DNA of 64,000 nt, from the NCBI RefSeq assembly GCF_017745275.1, contig NZ_JAGHZS010000007.1, positions 564,751 to 628,750 of the forward strand, given 5' to 3'. Source of the DNA: Chitinophaga sp. (lineage in GTDB: Bacteria; Bacteroidota; Bacteroidia; Chitinophagales; Chitinophagaceae). Position numbers and translations under genes: made by a program. Each line of letters starts with the position of its first letter. Within the stretch, counting starts at the first letter, position 1. This document shows positions 41,805 to 50,599 of this stretch, piece after piece. The notes below the pieces were generated by a model, which made no database searches, was not told the DNA's origin, and was given only the letters and a program-made list of their open reading frames with translations.

Positions 41805-44252
41805 ATGAAAAAGAAGTATTCCTGGTTTTTTGCCTTATTAATTTCCGTTACCACTTACGTAAATGTCACGCAAACGCAGGCACAGACACCTGTTTATCCC
41901 ATCAGCGGGCGGCTGACCGCAGCAGACGGCGCCCCGGTAAAAGAAGTCATGATACAACTGCTACAGTCGGCCGACAAAAAGCTGGTCAAAGTAGCCTACC
42001 CCGATAGCCTGGGTAACTTTATGTTTGAGCAAATCAAAGCCGGTAGTTACCTGCTGCTTACACAAAGCATGTATTTTAGTCCTTATCAGTCGGCCGCATT
42101 CACCCATCAGCGAAGCACATCGCTGGGAAATATTGCCCTGCAGGCGGCCAGCACCACGTTGAAAGAAGCGATGGTAACTGCCAACAAGCCTTTCGTACAA
42201 CAGCAATACGATAAAACAGTGATCAATGTAGCCTCCTCCATTGCCTCCGCCGGCAGCACCGCGTTGGAAGTACTGGAAAAAGCACCTGGCATTAGCATCG
42301 ATCAAAATGATAATATTGCGATGCGGGGCCGGCAGGGTGTACTCATTATGATCGATGGCAAACAGGTTCCCATGACCGGGCAAGATCTCGCCAACATGCT
42401 CCGGAATATGTCGGCCAACCAGATCGAAACCATCGACCTCATCACCAACCCCTCCTCGAAATACGATGCTGCCGGTAATGCCGGTATCATTGATATCAGG
42501 TTGAAAAAGGGAAAGAAATCCGGCACCAACGGGAGCGTGTCCCTCAGCTACGGCCAGGGAATCTATCCGAAAATATCGCCTTCGTTCAACTTCAACACCA
42601 AACATAAAAATCTCAATGTTTTCGGGTCTTACAATTATAGCTTCCGCCAGGAAATAAATGACCTGACCATTTTCCGGCAGTTCTATGATGCCGATAATAA
42701 ATTCACCGGCGCCAATAATTATAATAGCTTCTTTAAACACCAATATAGCAGCCACAATGCCCGTATTGGAGCCGACTATAATATCAGCAAAAATGCCGTT
42801 ATCGGATTTTCTGCCAATGGCATCTTTGCCAATAACAGTGTAGCCACTAACAGTGTGGCACATACGCAGAATGCACAGCAACAACCGAATGGTTCTTTTA
42901 TTACGCTCGGTAAAACACAACCTCAGCGAAACAATAACAGCTTTAACATTAACTACAAACAAACACTGGATACCAACGGCAGGGAACTGAGTGCAGACGT
43001 AGATTACGCCCGGTATGCCTTCGATGATACCCAATTGTATAATACCCGTTACTACGATGTAAACAGCGCAGAAAACAAAACGCCCTATATCCTTTTTGGA
43101 GACCTGACCGGCAACCTGAGCATCCGGGCTTTCAAAGTGGACTATACCCAGCCACTGAAAAATATAGGCGCAAAACTGGAAGCCGGCATCAAAAGCAGCT
43201 GGGTTAAATCAGATAATGATGTACAGTTTTTCGACCGGAGCAATGGCGGTAATAAGTTGGATGAAGGGAAAAGCAACCGGTTTATATACCATGAAAATAT
43301 CAATGCCGCTTATGTTAATGCGTCTAAAAAGTGGCAGCACTTAACGTTACAGCTGGGACTGAGACTGGAAAATACAAATGCGGATGGCAAACAGGTGGTT
43401 CATGAAACAACCTTTAACCGCGATTATACGCAACTCTTTCCCAGTGGTTATGTAGGGTATGAATTCAATGATCAGCATGACCTGGGCTTATCTATGAGCA
43501 GGCGGATAGAAAGGCCTTCCTACCGGCAGCTCAATCCTTTCCGGGTATTCCTGGATCCGTTAACCTCCGCTATGGGTAACCCTTACCTCCTGCCGGAAAT
43601 CACGAATTCCTTTGAACTCACGCATACCTTCAAACAGGACTATGTGACCAAAATCGGTTATAGCGTTACCAGGGATAATATGCTGTCTGTTTTGGCGCCG
43701 GATGTGGAACCCAATACCGTACTTCAAACCGACAGGAACCTGGCCAGGTATGATTATTATAATGCCAGTTTTGCATTTCCTGTTAATATTGGCAAATGGT
43801 TCAACAGCATGAACACCGCTTTGGTATACTATGGCCGTTATACCGGAAACCTGGCCAATACCAACCTGGATGCCAGCAGGGTATCTTTTAATTTTAATTC
43901 TGTAAATACCATTATCATTGATGCCGCCACTACCCTTGAAATCACCGGTAATTATGAAAGCAGGACCTACTACGGATTCCTGGATGTAGGCAGCTTCTGG
44001 TTTATTAATGCCGGAGCGCAAAGGCAGCTGTGGCACCGGAAGGCATCGCTCAAAATAAATGTCAACGATATTTTCTTTACCAACAGAACGAACGCAGTTA
44101 CCCGGTTAACAGGTTATGGAGAAACCTTTATACAGAAGAGGGATACCCGTGTGGCCACTATCACTTTCACTTATAAATTCGGAGGTACTACATCCGGCAG
44201 CCCAAGAAGGAAAACAGGTGGTGCGGAAGAAGAAAAACGAAGAGCAGGATAA
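41805..44252 (+). CDS. TonB-dependent receptor, outer-membrane beta-barrel family
   Basis: This 815-residue protein has a signal peptide (FFALLISVTTYVNVTQTQAQ). A carboxypeptidase-regulatory-like beta domain at about 30-115 (YPISGRLTAADGAPVKEVMI) is followed by a plug domain at about 120-215 (TALEVLEKAPGISIDQ, then RGRQGVLIMIDGKQVP) and a C-terminal barrel ending near FTYKFGG. The tail (RRKTGGAEEEKRRAG) is charged. This subclass (OMP_b-brl_3) takes up unidentified substrates and has no SusD partner here. A MarR gene starts 19 bp downstream, so expression probably depends on that regulator. Confidence 0.93.
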   Translation: MKKKYSWFFALLISVTTYVNVTQTQAQTPVYPISGRLTAADGAPVKEVMIQLLQSADKKLVKVAYPDSLGNFMFEQIKAGSYLLLTQSMYFSPYQSAAFTHQRSTSLGNIALQAASTTLKEAMVTANKPFVQQQYDKTVINVASSIASAGSTALEVLEKAPGISIDQNDNIAMRGRQGVLIMIDGKQVPMTGQDLANMLRNMSANQIETIDLITNPSSKYDAAGNAGIIDIRLKKGKKSGTNGSVSLSYGQGIYPKISPSFNFNTKHKNLNVFGSYNYSFRQEINDLTIFRQFYDADNKFTGANNYNSFFKHQYSSHNARIGADYNISKNAVIGFSANGIFANNSVATNSVAHTQNAQQQPNGSFITLGKTQPQRNNNSFNINYKQTLDTNGRELSADVDYARYAFDDTQLYNTRYYDVNSAENKTPYILFGDLTGNLSIRAFKVDYTQPLKNIGAKLEAGIKSSWVKSDNDVQFFDRSNGGNKLDEGKSNRFIYHENINAAYVNASKKWQHLTLQLGLRLENTNADGKQVVHETTFNRDYTQLFPSGYVGYEFNDQHDLGLSMSRRIERPSYRQLNPFRVFLDPLTSAMGNPYLLPEITNSFELTHTFKQDYVTKIGYSVTRDNMLSVLAPDVEPNTVLQTDRNLARYDYYNASFAFPVNIGKWFNSMNTALVYYGRYTGNLANTNLDASRVSFNFNSVNTIIIDAATTLEITGNYESRTYYGFLDVGSFWFINAGAQRQLWHRKASLKINVNDIFFTNRTNAVTRLTGYGETFIQKRDTRVATITFTYKFGGTTSGSPRRKTGGAEEEKRRAG

Positions 44253-44271
44253 AAATTTATAAATTCACCGC

Positions 44272-44757
44272 ATGAACTTAATCAATGAGCTGAAGGAATT
44301 GGGTCTGGCTACCCGGTTAAAGCGGCTGAGCGAGCGTTTATCGCAGGATGTCAGCCAGATTTATAAGGAATCTAACCTGGATATGGAAGCCAAATGGTTC
44401 CTGGTGCTGGAATTGCTGACCAGGGAAAAAGTGATGGCGGTAACAGAAATATCGGCGGCATTACAGTTAAGTCATGCCGCCGTTGTTCAGTTTGCTGATC
44501 AGATGCTGGAAAATAATCTCATTAAAGCCACCCCTGATAGTAAGGATGGCCGTAAACGCCTGATTTCACTGACTCCTACCGGCAAGCAAACTTATAAAAA
44601 GTTGGGGCCTATCTTAGCCGTGATCCGGGAAGAAAATAAAAAGTGGCTCGCCAGTGCGAGCGCAGACCTTTTACAGGTACTCTCAGAATTGGAAAAATCT
44701 TTAGACGATCGTAGCATGTACAAGCGTATAAAGATTAACCTGTTGGAAAATGAATAG
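44272..44757 (+). CDS. MarR-family transcriptional regulator
   Basis: This 161-residue winged-helix protein reads VTEISAALQLSHAAVVQFAD as helix-turn-helix, followed by the wing KATPDSKDGRKRLISLTPTG, both standard for MarR. Flanking helices form the dimer interface. It follows a TonB-dependent receptor by 19 bp and converges end to end with an ECF sigma gene; the two stop codons are adjacent. It likely senses a small molecule related to the receptor's cargo, by inference from operon structure. Confidence 0.92.
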   Translation: MNLINELKELGLATRLKRLSERLSQDVSQIYKESNLDMEAKWFLVLELLTREKVMAVTEISAALQLSHAAVVQFADQMLENNLIKATPDSKDGRKRLISLTPTGKQTYKKLGPILAVIREENKKWLASASADLLQVLSELEKSLDDRSMYKRIKINLLENE

Positions 44758-45420
44758 TTAGTGTGGGATACCCAGTTCATCCAGCACTTTAAAGATGATC
44801 CTGTCGCAACGCACCAGGTGAAAGGAAAATACCAGGTCATTTTTATAGTACTCAGATATTTTGCCCCGCAGTATCAGCTTGGCTCTGAGCAGGCGTACTT
44901 TGGCATTGACAGGAGAAATATTGAGCACCTTGCTTATTTCGGCATTGCTCAGTTGTTCTATTTCGCGCATCACAAATACCAGGCGGTACTTTTCAGGCAC
45001 GTGTAATAAAGCTTTTTCCAGGGCAGTACCCAATTCTTTATCAATCACTTTTGCCACAGGATTCTCTCTTATCGCGGCCACCCCTGCCGGGTGATGATCC
45101 GCCAGCACCGAGATATCTTCGTTTACCAGCCGCTTCCTTTTCTTCAAGTGCTGGTTACACTCGTTGATCATTATCCGTTTTATCCAGGTGCTGAAAGCCG
45201 CTTCCTGCCTGAAACTGGCGAGGTGCTGATAGGCATTGATATAAGTGGTTTGCATAACGTCCTCTACATCGGCATCATTGTTCAGCATAGACATTCCTAA
45301 CCGGAACAGGCTGGGATTATGACGGCGCATCAGTGGCTCAAATTGTCGCTTATCTCCCGCCAGGATCTTATTAATAATCGCGTTGTCGTCTTCAGTAGGT
45401 AATATTCGGATAGGGTCCAT
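44758..45420 (-). CDS. ECF-type RNA polymerase sigma factor
   Basis: This 220-residue sigma factor has region 2 (SLFRLGMSMLNNDADVEDVM, then AAFSTWIKRIMINECNQHLK) and region 4 (VPEKYRLVFVMREIEQLSNA, then EISKVLNISPVNAKVRLLRA). A C-terminal extension of about 30 residues (FHLVRCDRIIFKVLDEL) is seen in a related Bacteroidota subgroup with a Cys that may be functional. No anti-sigma gene is next to it. Its stop directly abuts the MarR stop, so the two transcripts converge with no spacer and no visible terminator. Confidence 0.9.
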   Translation of the reverse strand: MDPIRILPTEDDNAIINKILAGDKRQFEPLMRRHNPSLFRLGMSMLNNDADVEDVMQTTYINAYQHLASFRQEAAFSTWIKRIMINECNQHLKKRKRLVNEDISVLADHHPAGVAAIRENPVAKVIDKELGTALEKALLHVPEKYRLVFVMREIEQLSNAEISKVLNISPVNAKVRLLRAKLILRGKISEYYKNDLVFSFHLVRCDRIIFKVLDELGIPH

Positions 45421-45605
45421 TTCGTTTGGTTAGGTGGTTAATTTAAGAAAAGTTACAAAAAAGATGGAATTTTTTGTAACCGGCTCCTTTTTTTTTACTC
45501 TAATTAATAGAGGATGCCGTCATTGAGACCGAAAATCATAGCCGGATAGTACCTTATGACCCGTAATTGTTTACTATTATTAACCGTAAAAGCCTGTGCG
45601 TGCCG

Positions 45606-45929
45606 ATGAATAAGACCAAAATATTTAACCTCCAGGGTATTAAGATGCCCGAACTGACACACCAGCGGATGCAGGAACTGAAACTAACACCCAAAGGAAA
45701 ACTGATCACTGCTACCCAAATGGACGCCTTTCCAGGCTTGCTCAAAGTCATGGAAACCGCTCTCCTGGAACAACTGGCTCAATACGATGAACTGAGGAGC
45801 AGCAATGCCGACAGCACCCAAAGAAAGCTGCTGCTCATGAATATGCTGGAAGATCACCTGTACTGGGAATTTGCCTACCAGGTGATGTTCACGAAATGGC
45901 GGGAGCAAAAAATAAACCTGGCCTCATAA
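45606..45929 (+). CDS. Small hypothetical protein
   Basis: The start at 45606 (MNKTKIFNLQGIKMPELTHQ) gives 107 residues without signal or membrane segment; an in-frame ATG at 45567 is possible. The sequence is predicted helical (LLKVMETALLEQLAQYDELR; RKLLLMNMLEDHLYWEFAYQ). No family recognised. Codon composition matches neighbouring genes. It is divergent from the ECF sigma gene and followed by about 290 bp without a gene other than the terminator at 46160-46194. Confidence 0.5.
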   Translation: MNKTKIFNLQGIKMPELTHQRMQELKLTPKGKLITATQMDAFPGLLKVMETALLEQLAQYDELRSSNADSTQRKLLLMNMLEDHLYWEFAYQVMFTKWREQKINLAS

Positions 45930-46159
45930 AAAAATACACCACCTATATTCGGCCTTTCATCCCTATTCCCCATCACATATTGTAGCAGTACACACTGGTA
46001 ACATAATAAAAACAGCTTGATTATCAGTTGGTCAGGTATGCGGGGCATTGGTGAAACTGGTAAAACTACCGTCCCCCCCAAAGCCCATCATTAGTTTTTT
46101 TTCGGAAGATTATATAGGCGTCCCGGTATTTCTGCCTCAGGCTGTTCCTCCATGTGATG

Positions 46160-46194
46160 GAAAAGAAAAGGCCGCAGATAAAACATCCACGGCC
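46160..46194 (-). terminator. Terminator downstream of the small membrane ORF
   Basis: Read on the minus strand, GGCCG and CGGCC form a short stem around a 15-nt loop and are followed by TTTTCTTTT. It lies 25 bp after the stop of the 36-residue membrane ORF at 46219-46329. The remaining 45930-46159 shows nothing else I can interpret. Confidence 0.5.
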
Positions 46195-46218
46195 AGTTTT
46201 GGGGGCTACAAAGCAACG

Positions 46219-46329
46219 TCACACTATGCTATTTTCTTTATAAGGTTTACGCTTATTACGAACAAATAAAATACCTGCCACTATTAGTGCTATCATGATT
46301 GCGTATAGGCGTTGCTGATATTCCATCAT
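46219..46329 (-). CDS. Very small membrane protein (36 residues)
   Basis: From the ATG at 46329 the product is MMEYQQRLYAIMIALIVAGI followed by LFVRNKRKPYKENSIV. It has one hydrophobic helix and a strongly positive C-terminal tail, the usual form of single-pass small proteins. Support for expression: GGAAA 4 nt before the ATG, a TACTTTTG box (TAnnTTTG) at 46358-46351 about 22 bp upstream, and a terminator-like hairpin downstream. The longer reading frame to 46422 is less likely because it would start before the promoter box. Function unknown. Confidence 0.5.
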   Translation of the reverse strand: MMEYQQRLYAIMIALIVAGILFVRNKRKPYKENSIV

Positions 46330-46504
46330 CTGTTTCCTTTTGGGGTAATGCAAAAGTATACCGGGGAAAGCGGGAAAAAAAGCGGGATCGACAAACACCC
46401 GGGGTCCGGAGATGAATAACAACGGGTAAGGCTATATGTAGTTCGTAGATAAAATGGTACGGTTAGTCGCTATAACTGCTGCCAGACTGCGCTGCGTTAT
46501 AAAA

Positions 46505-46524
46505 AATAGGTAGTTTCACCTATT
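46505..46524. promoter_or_regulatory. Inverted repeat upstream of the 46552 membrane protein
   Basis: AATAGGT-agtttc-ACCTATT is a perfect 7-bp inverted repeat 28 bp before the ATG at 46552 and could be an operator or an mRNA hairpin. Single copy in the window, so the role is open. Confidence 0.3.
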
Positions 46525-46551
46525 AGGCGGACCTTTAATGTCCTAATACTT

Positions 46552-47073
46552 ATGCCAATGGGATTCCTGAGCACCTTGATATTGAGCTATAGTGTCTCCA
46601 CTATATTATTTTTACTCATCGTGTGGTGCTACCAGCCATTCCGGAAGATAAGAAACAGCTACTTGTCCATTTCCAACCTGATAGCCATGGTGTCAGGCAT
46701 CCTGCTAACGGAGGAGATTATACGAAACTACATTACCAATGCGCTAAAAAATGCAGACTATACCTACCTGCAATACTCACTCCGGCATCTGATCATTATT
46801 ATATTTTGTACCGGTGTGCTCCCGCTGTTTTTCCTTTTCCCCAGGCTTCGAACGAATATTATATTTACGTTGGTAGTTGTCATCCTGCTGCCTGCCGGCT
46901 GTCTTTATGAGCATGTGTATATTTTTATCACCAATTATTTCCGGGACTATCTTCCTTCCAGTTGGGCTTATTACCGCGGTTCATACCTGGAAATGATCTG
47001 TTGGCCATTGGGTTACTTCCTGGTAGTACTTTTACTAACCCGCATAAAAAGGGCTATCCCCAAAAGGAGATAG
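46552..47073 (+). CDS. Hypothetical membrane protein
   Basis: This 173-residue protein has four predicted membrane segments (near residues 5-25, 35-52, 75-97 and 104-125, with a fifth near 150-165) and basic cytosolic ends (IKRAIPKRR). No recognisable catalytic motif and no family recognised. An alternative start at 46558 (MGFLSTLIL) is possible. It converges with the T9SS beta-helix gene; 35 bp separate the stops. Confidence 0.6.
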   Translation: MPMGFLSTLILSYSVSTILFLLIVWCYQPFRKIRNSYLSISNLIAMVSGILLTEEIIRNYITNALKNADYTYLQYSLRHLIIIIFCTGVLPLFFLFPRLRTNIIFTLVVVILLPAGCLYEHVYIFITNYFRDYLPSSWAYYRGSYLEMICWPLGYFLVVLLLTRIKRAIPKRR

Positions 47074-47108
47074 CCGGTGTTTATGATTGAATCCGTCTGT
47101 ATGGTATT

Positions 47109-49613
47109 TTATGGTAACCAGACCACTTTCAGGGTTTCTACTTTCCCTCCCCTGATCACGCGAAGGAAATAAGTACCTGGCTGAATGTTTCCTTTATTGA
47201 GTGTAACGCGGTGTATGCCCGGTTGCAGTATAGACAGGTCCTGCCGCCGTACCAGGCTGCCGGTGCTGTTCCAGAGTTCCAGTCGTACCGGGCATTTTAC
47301 GAGTTGCTGCAACTGTACCGTTACCGTTTCCATGGCTGGATTGGGATATACACTCACCGCAGTTGTTGTCAGTGTATTCTTTTCGGGGACCAGTGCAGGC
47401 GCTGCAGCCCTTGCCAAACTGCCACAGGCAAAGGTGCTGCCGCAGCCCGCCGGGTTATAAGCACTGTCGCCCAGCGTAGACGTTACGTCCAGGCAGGTGT
47501 TGCTGACATATTGATGGAACGTGGTGTAGTACACATCTCCAATCCCATCACCACCGCCATTGTTAGTGGTAGTGGTATCTTTAATAAAGAGCACATTACA
47601 TGGGTTGTTATGCAGGGTATGATAAATATTATTCCGGAAGATGAGGTTAGACTGTGCAAACAAAAATGCAGTCATAATATCCGAGTCAATATTCACCTCA
47701 TTCTCCTCAAACGTGATGTAGCGGGCCCTGTTCAGTATTATTTCCGCCCAACGCTGGGAAGCGCTGTCGATACCATACATATAGTTGGCTTTCCTGCGCA
47801 GCGCGGGTGAAATGAAATAGTTATGCTGTATGGTATTCCATTTCACAACGGTACTGTCTACCCAGGAGGTAGGATTATTGCTGCCAATGTAGATGCCTGC
47901 TCCCAGGTTATTATGCAGGGTATTGCTTCTTACCATATGCCCGGCTCCTTTACTGGCATTTTGTTCATTGCCAATGGAGATACCCACACCATTGTTGTAG
48001 CAGTCGTTATTCTCTACGGTGACATTCCGGGAGCCATCGAGATAAATACCTGCAGAAATGGCGATGGGCGACAAGCACCGGAACACTTCATTGCCTTTAA
48101 TGACGCCGTTGCGGGACTGGTTATTGGTGGGGGTTAAGCCCGGATAACTATTCAATACCCATTGATAGTTACCTGCCGCCACGATACCGATGTTGGCAAT
48201 ATCATGAATATAGTTGTTGCTGATGGTAAAGGTATCCACGTTGGCATTCACGGTGATGGCTTCTGTAAAGCCAGGTACAATATCATATATCACGTTGCTG
48301 TCGATCACAATATCATGCTGGGGCGAGTTTCCGTTACCCAATACGGTGATGGCGCCCAGGTTATCATTCGGCTGCGGATATTTGGCTTTGGTGGTATCCC
48401 GCGTCCATTTCATATCATACAGGGTATCCTGCTTAATGCGGATATGTGCACTGTTGCCCATGATGGCGATACCATAGCGCACATCTTTTTGTGGCACCCC
48501 GTTAACAACGGTGGTCAATGTGGAGTCATTGGTCACATTGCGCAGGCGTAAGCCCTGTATGGACACATACTTTGCACTGTCGATTCCAAAAAGGGCAGAG
48601 AATTTAGCCGTGAGCAGCCCTCCATCCAGGATGGCCGATTCACCGGGATAATTGCGGATATTGGTCCAGCGGCCATTTTTCCCGCGATTGCTACCGATGT
48701 ATACCAGCGTGGCAGGCTGATATACGCCACCACGCAGGTAGATATTGACGGTGGTATCTACCAGCAGCGGAGGGGTCTGGGCAAAATTATAGCCCGCTCT
48801 GTTCACCGCGGCATTCAATGTTTTCCAGGGTTTGGCTTTTGAGCCGTCACCGGTATCATCGCTGCCGGTAGTGCTGACATAAAAATCTGAACGCGGACGC
48901 GGAAGGATAATATTGCTCGTCAGTGTATGCGTTTCCGTTACAGTTCCTACACCGGCAGCTTTATTCACCAGGTTGGCAGAAAAGCCGGGAGCGATGGTTT
49001 TAAACTGGTTGCTATCCAGTACCACGCCTGAAGGAAAAGTAGTGGTGCCACTGATCATCACCGGGTAAATGTTTTTATCGATAGAAGCCGGATACGGCGC
49101 TTCCATCAGATCATTAGTCCATAGCATGTTGCTGAACGTGCAATTCCGGATATCAATGTTCGTACTGTTGCCCAGTATATACAGGCCGAAGCCGGTAATA
49201 CTTTTCAGGTTAGTGAATGTAATACCATCGAGGCGTATGTAGCTGGCATCTGAAATGCTGGCCATGGCCGACCAGTCGGTGGTGAGACCACTGCCATCAA
49301 ATGTTACCTGCTCACCGGGATAGGCCTTGATCACGAAATACTTACCTGCTGTACCGCTTTTGCCACTGCCGATATAGAGGATCGTGTCCTTGTTGAAGTG
49401 GTAGGTACCTTGCCGCAGGAAAACTACCACATCCTGTGTAGTGGGCGCCTGCGCGGCAAACATGGCGGTAGCCAGGTTATTCCAGGGATTGCCGATGCTG
49501 CCATCTCCATTGGTGGCCTTGTTGTTGTCTACATAGTATCGTTGTGCAGCGGTATGCTGGCTGTATCCCAGCAAGCCGGTAACGAAAATGAGGGTGAGTA
49601 AAATTGTTTTCAT
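47109..49613 (-). CDS. Secreted parallel beta-helix protein with T9SS sorting domain
   Basis: This 834-residue protein has a signal peptide (ILLTLIFVTGLLGYSQHTAA). Two homologous N-terminal modules (about 24-215 and 245-405) each read Y-V-x-x-x-x-x-G-DGS...PW..L..A, then GxYxxxxxxxYIGSx-GK-G, a DUF1565-like entry to a right-handed beta-helix. The helix continues to about 690 (NNYIHDIANIGIVAAGNYQW, NDCYNNGVGISIGNEQNAS). The last 80 residues (VSVYPNPAMETVTVQLQQL to KVVWLP) are a type A Por-secretion domain, so it is exported by the type IX system. Such folds are typical of polysaccharide lyases or binding proteins. It is the last gene of the sus operon; no catalytic residues can be named. Confidence 0.9.
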   Translation of the reverse strand: MKTILLTLIFVTGLLGYSQHTAAQRYYVDNNKATNGDGSIGNPWNNLATAMFAAQAPTTQDVVVFLRQGTYHFNKDTILYIGSGKSGTAGKYFVIKAYPGEQVTFDGSGLTTDWSAMASISDASYIRLDGITFTNLKSITGFGLYILGNSTNIDIRNCTFSNMLWTNDLMEAPYPASIDKNIYPVMISGTTTFPSGVVLDSNQFKTIAPGFSANLVNKAAGVGTVTETHTLTSNIILPRPRSDFYVSTTGSDDTGDGSKAKPWKTLNAAVNRAGYNFAQTPPLLVDTTVNIYLRGGVYQPATLVYIGSNRGKNGRWTNIRNYPGESAILDGGLLTAKFSALFGIDSAKYVSIQGLRLRNVTNDSTLTTVVNGVPQKDVRYGIAIMGNSAHIRIKQDTLYDMKWTRDTTKAKYPQPNDNLGAITVLGNGNSPQHDIVIDSNVIYDIVPGFTEAITVNANVDTFTISNNYIHDIANIGIVAAGNYQWVLNSYPGLTPTNNQSRNGVIKGNEVFRCLSPIAISAGIYLDGSRNVTVENNDCYNNGVGISIGNEQNASKGAGHMVRSNTLHNNLGAGIYIGSNNPTSWVDSTVVKWNTIQHNYFISPALRRKANYMYGIDSASQRWAEIILNRARYITFEENEVNIDSDIMTAFLFAQSNLIFRNNIYHTLHNNPCNVLFIKDTTTTNNGGGDGIGDVYYTTFHQYVSNTCLDVTSTLGDSAYNPAGCGSTFACGSLARAAAPALVPEKNTLTTTAVSVYPNPAMETVTVQLQQLVKCPVRLELWNSTGSLVRRQDLSILQPGIHRVTLNKGNIQPGTYFLRVIRGGKVETLKVVWLP

Positions 49614-49646
49614 GGATTTTTTATTTAGGGAAAAGTATTGATTGAA

Positions 49647-50552
49647 TTATAGTACATCCAGGTCTATCGGGATGCCACCCACTTTTTTATTGCCAGGGAT
49701 ATGGCCAACTTCCGACCAACCTTTATCATATATGGTTAATCCGATAGCGATTTGTTTGTTGAATAACCCGGATAATACGCTTCGCTTCAGGGCGAGTTCG
49801 TATTTAAACACACCGCCACCGCTGGCAGATGCGCCCATGATGTAAAACGGTGGCACATTCAGGGCTGCCCAGCTCCAGCCGGCATGCGCGGCGCCGCCGG
49901 TAAAATTATAGGCTCCCCACCAACTGCCGGTGCCCCCCAACATAGGCTGTCCTTCCAGGTAAAGGTCTGCTCCCATAGCTGGATACATCACATGATAGAA
50001 ACCAGTGGCGCTGTCTTTTTTAGGATCGCCGGTATGGTCTGCATCGATGAAAAGCCCGAGGATAGTAGAATCCGTAATACTGCCCTGTTGCTCCACATAC
50101 AGGTAAATGTTGGTACCATCATAATCCCATTTGATTTTCTTCCCCACATCGGCAGCAGGGTTCACAAATTCATTGGTAACCCCATCCCAGTCGGCCAGGC
50201 TATTATCATCCAGCTTTACCGGTGATTTTTTATCGATGATCAGCACAGTAGAAGCTTCTGTTTTTTTGCCATCGGCGGCGGTAGCGTATAAGGTGATCAC
50301 ATAGCGTCCTTTGGCGGGATAGGTATGTGTCGGATCTTTGTCAGCGGTGCTGCTGCCATCGCCGAAGTCCCAGCTATAGGTGGTAGCGAGGGTGGATAGA
50401 TTTTTGAAAGACACGATCTTACCATCTACCGTGTACGAGAAGAATGCTTCAAAGCCCTTATCGGGACTGGAGGTATCTTTCTTACAGGCGGTGATTGCCG
50501 CCATCCCCAGGAGGACAAATAATAATTTATTAAAAGGAAAACTTGCTTTCAT
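49647..50552 (-). CDS. PKD-domain surface lipoprotein with CBM9-like C-terminal region
   Basis: This 301-residue lipoprotein (GMAAITAC, Cys-23) has a PKD domain at about 36-105, seen as SFKNLSTLATTYSWDFGDGS and HTYPAKGRYVITLY. The region from about 118 to 301 (SLADWDGVTNEFVNPAADVG, GTNIYLYVEQQG, LGLFIDADHTGD, KYELALKRSVLSG) follows the outline of CBM9/DOMON-like carbohydrate-binding beta-sandwiches. It lies between SusD and the beta-helix gene and would be a SusE/F-like surface glycan-binding protein. The CBM9 assignment is an inference from pattern. Confidence 0.8.
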   Translation of the reverse strand: MKASFPFNKLLFVLLGMAAITACKKDTSSPDKGFEAFFSYTVDGKIVSFKNLSTLATTYSWDFGDGSSTADKDPTHTYPAKGRYVITLYATAADGKKTEASTVLIIDKKSPVKLDDNSLADWDGVTNEFVNPAADVGKKIKWDYDGTNIYLYVEQQGSITDSTILGLFIDADHTGDPKKDSATGFYHVMYPAMGADLYLEGQPMLGGTGSWWGAYNFTGGAAHAGWSWAALNVPPFYIMGASASGGGVFKYELALKRSVLSGLFNKQIAIGLTIYDKGWSEVGHIPGNKKVGGIPIDLDVL

Positions 50553-50599
50553 GTTGCAGATTTTAGAAAACTAACCAATACACCTATACGAAATGCTGG

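Noticed and set aside
41961..43034. 357-codon minus-strand ORF inside the TonB-dependent receptor gene
   Set aside because: Antisense shadow: the receptor's domains are continuous through this stretch and the antisense protein has no recognisable domain.
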